Shown here piece after piece: positions 59,001-64,000 of a stretch of 64,000 nt of DNA. Numbering within the stretch: position 1 is the first letter of the stretch; each line of letters begins with the position of its first letter. A program made the translations under genes and the position numbers. The stretch spans positions 4,402,481 to 4,466,480 of the forward strand of contig OZ024807.1 of assembly GCA_964017045.1 (NCBI GenBank). Direction: 5' to 3'. The notes under the pieces are model-generated. The model ran no database searches. It was not told the origin of the DNA and saw only the letters and a list, made by a program, of their open reading frames with translations. Source of the stretch: Omphiscola glabra. Taxonomy: Eukaryota; Mollusca; Gastropoda; Lymnaeidae.

Positions 59001-60922
59001 GTCCAAGTTGCGAAGTCTGCAGGAGAGAGCCAGAGACGAGCAAGCGGAGAGGGATGCACTGAGGGCCAAACGTGCCCAGGAGCAGACAGAGAGAGACTGG
59101 CGCAGAAAAGAGGCAGAGGAAATGAGGAAAAAGGCTGAGCTTGAGGAAAGCCTTAAGCATGCAAGGTCTGTTCAGATGCGACAGAAGGAGCATTACCTGG
59201 CTGTACAGGCACAGAGGGAAAGGGCTGAGTTTGAGAGAGTGCTTTGGTGAGTTTGAACTTGTTTATAAAAAGAAATCTGTCCTCCATTTAAATTTTTGAA
59301 TATAAAGTCTCTACACTGCAACTGTCTGAAAATTTAAGTTTTTAAAAGAATTAAAGACAGCTTTAACAGTCTGAAATAAAAGCATTCAGACTCAGAGTGA
59401 AAGATAATTTTTATTCTTTATATCTAACAGGGTGACGACTTACATTTTTTTTTTTAGCCTGTAAATTTATTCTAATATCTATTTCACTACAGTGCGTTCA
59501 ATCCATTTACCCTTATTCAAAAGGTATAAGATAAAATATGCAACACAATTACATTTGTATGTACTTCCATTAACAGATCAAAGCCAACACTTTCAAATGC
59601 TTTGTTTTGTAGTTGATAAAGCTTCGTCCCACTTCTAAATCCTTTTAACCTCTCATAAATGTCAGAATTAATCAATAATGAAGAAAGCAAATCAAATATT
59701 TTCCTTAAGATAATTTGTATGCCATAATCTTTCATCAGCGCCCAGAAAGAACTCATTGAAAAACAAAAAAGGGAAGAGGAATTTGTCCACAAGAAGAAAC
59801 TGGTGCACGCAGATGAAGTTCGGGCTCAGATAAGAGAAAAAGAGAAACAGCGTATTTCTGAAAGAAATGCATTTTTCGAAGAAGGTGTTAAACTGGATGA
59901 AGAGGCCAGGGCGAGGCGGATGAAACTGGAGGCAGTCAAGAAGAAGAAATTGAATGAGCTGAGGTAGGAATTTTCCATCTGCTTTGTTGTATTTCAGAGC
60001 TTTTGGGTCTTTAAACATCTAAACATGTGCTTTAGCTGTAACTTAAATAATGTCTTCATACAATACATCTTTGAATTCCGCATCATAGAGCTCGACACAT
60101 TGTCTCGAGTTCAAGGGGTCAAGAGCTGATTTAAATAATGAGCCAGAGTTTGTGCTCTTCACAGCAAGGAAAGTAAAGATGCATATGATTGTGTACACAT
60201 AAAAATTCAGGTTATTTGTTAGTGTTAGAGACTATAATTACCTTCATTGTTGATACTGTTGTGTATGGCATACATGAACTAAATTCAACAGGGATATGGG
60301 CATACCAGAAAAGTATCTGTCCTTGGTTGATCAGAAAGTAAAATTTGAAGCTCCCAAAGAAACAACATAGGGTATCAGTTGATTGCATTCATTTGATAAT
60401 TGTTTCGTTATTTCTGACATTTGTTGTTGAAATTTTATTCTATTGGCACCAAACAATTTTGTTGTTTTTTTTGCTTCAATTTTTTGTTTGTTATGTAGTT
60501 ATTCTTGCAATGTATGAATTCTATTGTTAGTTTTGTCTAATTTTTTCCCCAAGCTGGCCCAGAAAGTTTCAGTCTAATTAGCTATCTAAGAAAGCAAGAA
60601 GAAAGTGTCTTTGGAACAAACCATATGTTCCTTTTACATCTTAATTCAAACAAAATATGCATGAAAGATTAAATTCATCTTCTCTAATGCTTATTTGTGA
60701 ACTCTCAAGTTCAAAGCTCATGATTCCTAAAGATAAAACAAGTGATGCCCCACCTCACATATCCACGGAATGAATCAATAAGAGTATCTTGTTTATTTAA
60801 TATTAAAAACACCATAGTTAATATGTACTTCTTTTTTTATTCACAGAGAAGCTGGTATTCCTGACAAATACCTGGCAGAAGTTGAAAGGAAGGTCAATCA
60901 CCCCCAAAAGATTATGGTCTAG
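53047..60922 (+). CDS. CFAP45: Cilia- and flagella-associated protein 45 (microtubule inner protein)
   Basis: Coding exons: 53047-53211, 53582-53718, 54808-54952, 55445-55615, 55902-56012, 56528-56691, 57335-57407, 58249-58356, 58939-59246, 59739-59963, then 60847-60922 (or 60292-60370). All junctions are GT-AG with agreeing phases; the product is 560 (or 561) residues against about 550 in mammals. The start ATG follows an untranslated stretch after an acceptor at 53034. Landmarks in order: RQYRTVSNQSQIDECLFG, VPSEDPSGES, ILNAKCHAIRDAQILEK, RAKRAQEQTERDWRRKE and GIPDKYLAEVERK. Nearly the whole protein is charged coiled coil rich in E, K, R and Q. CFAP45 lies inside axonemal doublet microtubules and supports ciliary beating. 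Introns carry a LINE tail, a GC-rich repeat and a SPIN-like element. The last exon is duplicated. Confidence 0.93.
54039..54185. mobile_element. MITE-like element with hAT-style ends
   Basis: Starts CAGGGGTTCTTAACTAGGGG and ends with the complementary GTTAAGAACCCTTG. Imperfect terminal inverted repeats; no clear target duplication. In an intron of CFAP45. Confidence 0.5.
56960..57250 (+). mobile_element. LINE 3'-end fragment in CFAP45 intron
   Basis: An open frame of 79 codons contains GKRKRGRPKNTWRRELKAD, MGYTWKQLERKAQDRD and LCPRRG, the C-terminal tail of a common animal LINE ORF2 (RTE-like). It is strongly 5'-truncated and same-stranded with the host gene, between the exons ending 56691 and starting 57335. 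It is still in one frame, so insertion is relatively young. Confidence 0.8.
57606..58036 (+). mobile_element. GC-rich dispersed repeat, copy 4 (3'-truncated)
   Basis: Left end AATATCTCATTAGGAAATGG is identical to the copy at 16742 and the two stay highly similar to GGGCTGCATATTT. There copy 4 stops and is followed by 63 bases that are an inverted copy of 59479-59541. It lies in a CFAP45 intron. Confidence 0.75.
58031..58093. repeat. 63-bp inverted duplicate of 59479-59541
   Basis: From GCATATTTTATCTTATA to GCACTGTAGTGAAATAG the sequence is the reverse complement of 59479-59541 with one mismatch by eye. The two arms flank CFAP45 exons at 58249-58356 and 58939-59246. A transcript covering both could pair across about 1.4 kb. 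Confidence 0.85.
58501..58658 (-). mobile_element. SPIN-like hAT MITE, 158 bp, with near-perfect 8-bp target duplication
   Basis: Ends CAGTGGTTCTCAACCTTAT and the inverted AGGTTGAGAACCGCTG. Inner landmarks are GCGACCCTTTAATA, CATGTTGTGGCGACCCCC, CATAAAATTATTTTTGT, TACTTCATAACT, GATGGTCTTAGG and GACCCACAGGTTGAG. Flanks are TTGTAGGA and TTGTATGA (7 of 8). Order and wording match my memory of non-autonomous SPIN (Space Invaders) hAT elements, with the middle shortened. It lies in the CFAP45 intron between 58356 and 58939. Confidence 0.8.
60292..60370 (+). other. CFAP45: Alternative last exon A of CFAP45
   Basis: Follows AATTCAACAG and joins in phase to the exon ending 59963, encoding RDMGIPEKYLSLVDQKVKF and a short tail to a TAG at 60368. 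It is homologous to the downstream last exon (GIPEKYL..V..KV versus GIPDKYLAEVERKV). No AATAAA is seen within about 200 bases, whereas exon B has AATAAA at 61140 and 61148. It may be a minor isoform or a decaying duplicate. Confidence 0.7.
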
Positions 60923-61139
60923 AAGGGGAATCTTCATTTAGAATGTTTATCTTGTATTTATTATGATATTGTTTTGATTTTTCACACTTCCAACTATTAC
61001 CTTAAAATTGTGTGAAATGTTTACATTGATCTGATGATATAGAAAATGTTCGAGCTGCGTTTCAGAATTTACAAGTTAAGTAATGGTGTATTTTTATCTA
61101 CAGTGACAAATTATACTGTGTGTTTATTTTAGATATTGT

Positions 61140-61153
61140 AATAAATTAATAAA
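61140..61153 (+). terminator. Polyadenylation signals of CFAP45
   Basis: Two overlapping-range AATAAA hexamers (61140-61145 and 61148-61153) about 220 bases after the stop of exon B, followed by a T-rich region. Confidence 0.55.
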
Positions 61154-61159
61154 CAATGA

Positions 61160-63270
61160 CATCTCACACTATAAAACAGGTCATGGGATGTTTTATAACT
61201 TATAGCTATGAATTATTATTCAAAATTTTTATGAAAACTAATTTCCTTTTCAAGTTAATAATGGATTCACATATACTGTTTCAGAGAATTTTGTAAAATT
61301 TGTTGCACCAATCAATTGTTGTAGCAAATAACAACTAGATCTATCCTTGTTATGTAAAATTTTTACAAAAGTGTGTGATAGTAAATTAGAGTGAATACTG
61401 GCTCCATAATAGTGTAATGGGAATAAATGTTTGTTATGCATGTGAGATGATAGGGAAATATAACTGTGATTTATTGAATGTTTAATACGATTTCTAAGAT
61501 TGGAAAGAAAAGAATGAAAGGTAATAAAGAATTTATAAATCTACACACTCTAATAATAGGCTATGAATTTAAATGAAAATTCAATAAATTCAAACAATTT
61601 AAATTATGGGTAAAAAAAATTAAGCAATGTCAGTATTAGATGTCATTTCGTTTCCTTTAAGGATTTCATTCTCTGTTCTGCACACATACTTATGACATTT
61701 TTAAAACATTTTTTTTTAGATATGACCTCTTGGGGCTCATATAGAATACAAAAAATGTTTAAGTCAAGGTCAAAGAGTTTTACTGCAAGATGTTATATCT
61801 AGGCCTATATATAAAAAAAGTTTTAATTTAGCTGTTAGCTTAAAGTTTTGTTAGTTGGAAATGTTTTATTAATGCAACTGTGATATATTAATACAATATT
61901 TTGTTCCTATAAAAGCTATCAATATCACTTTATGTACAATTTTAAGACAAAAAAATGTAAAAAGTAATAACTGACTGATGTGATAAATTTTGGCATTTTA
62001 TTAACATAATTTTAAAAAAATATATTTGATAGAATTAAACAAAGTTGTCATCACATTAATATAAATCTTTTAACTCACTTGAAGATTATTTTTGAAAAAA
62101 GAACGATTTCAGTACATCAATTTATTCATTTTTTTTTATAAAAAAGTATTATAATTTATAAACATATTAGTATCAATGATAAGTTGTTTTTACAAATTAA
62201 GATTTTTCAGTAACAATATTTTTTTTAGTTTTTTTGTGGATTGTTCTCAGTGTCTGGATTAAAAATTAATAATGGGTGGGGAGTGGGGGGAGGCTGCAAT
62301 CAGGTTTAACAATTGGAAATAAGAAAACAATTGTAAGAGAAAACCTGAAATAAAGAGACAATGAAACAAAAAGCCTTCCTTAACCAACAAAAGCAAGCGA
62401 AAAATAAAGTAAAATAAAAATGACTTTTTTTTGGTCTTGTCTTTTATCAGGTTTTCCTATGCCTTGTGTTTCTGATTTCATGATTACATAGCAGTGTTGT
62501 GAATGATACGATGATACATTGAAATAGAGAACATTTTTTAAATCATCTTAACGGTGATTCCTTATGTAAAATATTTATTGTTTAAGGACATCAACAATGG
62601 ACCTCTCCTCTCTGCACCTCTAGCACTACACAATTTCTCACTCACCTGATATGAAACATCATTTTTAAAAATTGATATCATTTAGTGGAATTCTGTATAA
62701 ATTTACAAATTAATTCTAAAGAGAGGGGTAAAAAATAAAAAAATAACTATTTTGATATTGTATGTTTACTACAAGCCTGGTGTGCCATTAGCTCAGAGCT
62801 ACTTTTGAGTTTGTGGTTGCTGCTTATTTGAAATTAATCAAATACTTTTAATTCATCACCATTTTAAAAAAATGGCAAAATAAAAGTATAACAAATCCTG
62901 GAACTCGCTGATTTCTTTTTTACTTTATCATATCTGAACATTTTCTTTGCGTTTTTTTTTAAAAAACACATAAATTTGTTGTTTTTTTACTTCATACTTT
63001 TTACATGAAGTTTACACGTCATCATTCCTATGTTAAGATTTTTTACTCGCTTTTGTCTTTTCTTAGCTGACATGTCAGCATGCACATATTATTTAAAGCC
63101 TTCTGAGTTGTTGTTCCTGTTTGATAGATTCTTTCCCCTGATTGTGTTAGTTGAACAAAAAATGATGCTTTTTTGTTGTTTTTAAAACCAAATCCTCTCA
63201 TGATTATTTGGTTTCCCAAATTGTTCTTTTACAGTAAGGACATATTAATAACATGCCCACAAAGTTCTAC
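61160..63270. other. AT-rich intergenic sequence, nothing recognised
   Basis: About 2.1 kb with many poly-A/T runs and a short G-rich patch at 62275-62293. No exon, transposon end or RNA gene recognised on either strand. Confidence 0.5.
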
Positions 63271-63274
63271 TATT

Positions 63275-63785
63275 TTAGCTTGTCCCAACTGTTTCCTTTA
63301 GTCTTAACTGTTTCCTTTAGTCCCAACTGTTACCTTTAGTCCCAACTGTTTCCTTTAGTCCCAAGCTGTTTCCTTTAGTCCCAACTGTTTCCTTTAGTCC
63401 CAACTGTTTCCTTTAGTCCCAACTGTTTCCTTTAGTCCCAACTGTTTCCTTTAGTCCCAACTGTTTCCTTTAGTCCCAACTGTTTCCTTTAGTCCCAACT
63501 GTTTCCTTTAGTCCCAACTGTTTCCTTTAGTCCCAACTGTTTCCTTTAGTCCCAAGCTGTTTCCTTTAGTCCCAACTGTTTCCTTTAGTCCCAAGCTGTT
63601 TCCTTTAGTCCCAACTGTTTCCTTTAGTCCCAAGCTGTTTCCTTTAGTCCCAACTGTTTCCTTTAGTCCCAACTGTTTCCTTTAGTCCCAAGCTGTTTCC
63701 TTTAGTCCCAACTGTTTCCTTTAGTCCCAACTGTTTCCTTTAGTCCCAAGCTGTTTCCTTTAGTCCCAAACTGTTTCCTTTAGTG
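63275..63785. repeat. Minisatellite, 19-bp unit with 20-bp variant
   Basis: About 26 copies of CCCAACTGTTTCCTTTAGT; a subset reads CCCAAGCTG and is one base longer. Most copies are identical, indicating recent expansion. Confidence 0.95.
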
Positions 63786-63926
63786 ACATAGATACGTGAG
63801 ACGCTGGTGGTTATTTTTATCTTATTCTTTTATTTTTATTCTTCCAACTTTTTTTTTGGGTGTGACGGGACGTTCAAGACAGTACGGGTGGCATTCATTT
63901 TATGAATGTCCAGGACATATCTCGTC

Positions 63927-64000
63927 CAGGCCTGGATTAACCACTAGGCAAATGAGGCACGTGCCTTGGGCACCAAGCGTTTGTGGGCACCAAATATTGA
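63927..64000 (+). mobile_element. Left end of a hAT-like repeat, cut by the window edge
   Basis: CAGGCCTGGATTAACCACTA followed by GAGGCACGTGCCTTGGGCAC resembles the CAGGGCCGGATTAA-type ends of widespread hAT MITEs. The right end is outside the window. Confidence 0.5.

Noticed and set aside
62785..62830. tRNA-like start (CCATTAGCTCAGAGCTAC)
   Set aside because: No matching acceptor stem, anticodon arm or TTCGA loop downstream.

Overview
The window is a piece of an animal nuclear genome, most likely a gastropod mollusc and probably a heterobranch. Genes are split by GT-AG introns. The non-coding sequence is AT-rich and packed with private minisatellites (more than 30 arrays, about 10 kb by hand tally). 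There is a single-exon rhodopsin-like GPCR of the kind expanded in gastropods as candidate chemoreceptors, and there are remnants of several non-LTR retrotransposon lineages and DNA-transposon MITEs. No bacterial features (operons, Shine-Dalgarno sites, CRISPR) are present. The species cannot be fixed from sequence alone; the SPIN-like hAT element at 58.5 kb is compatible with a pond snail such as Lymnaea, from which SPIN has been reported.

Layout. (1) 0.8-10.9 kb, minus strand: the 5' part of a secreted or membrane immunoglobulin-domain gene. I assembled it from a TATA box, a signal-peptide exon and two exons that together make one Ig domain; it runs off the left edge. Its 7.3-kb first intron holds a 5'-truncated LINE between two inverted copies of a GC-rich repeat, and several minisatellites. 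(2) 11-18.7 kb: intergenic, with seven minisatellites, a hAT-type MITE with a perfect 8-bp target duplication, and another copy of the GC-rich repeat. (3) 18.8-29.4 kb, plus strand: a complete 15-exon gene for a 792-residue protein with a Sec23/Sec24-type zinc finger followed by a von Willebrand A domain. Three of its splice sites lie inside or next to tandem duplications. (4) 30.6-38.4 kb: repeats and MITEs without a recognised gene. (5) 38.46-39.52 kb, plus: an intronless class-A-like GPCR of 355 residues. (6) 40-45 kb: minisatellites, including a 1.36-kb array with a 246-bp higher-order period, and a LINE fragment. (7) 46.0-52.0 kb, minus: MRPL39 (mitochondrial ribosomal protein bL39m homologue), eight exons. 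(8) 53.0-60.9 kb, plus: CFAP45, a coiled-coil ciliary microtubule-inner protein, with two homologous alternative last exons. (9) 61-64 kb: AT-rich sequence, a 19-bp minisatellite and the start of another MITE.

MRPL39 and CFAP45 are divergently transcribed with about 1 kb between their coding starts, so they may share a promoter region. The other genes show no obvious functional link. All exon models were built by hand from splice consensus, reading phase and protein-family memory; none has transcript support here.
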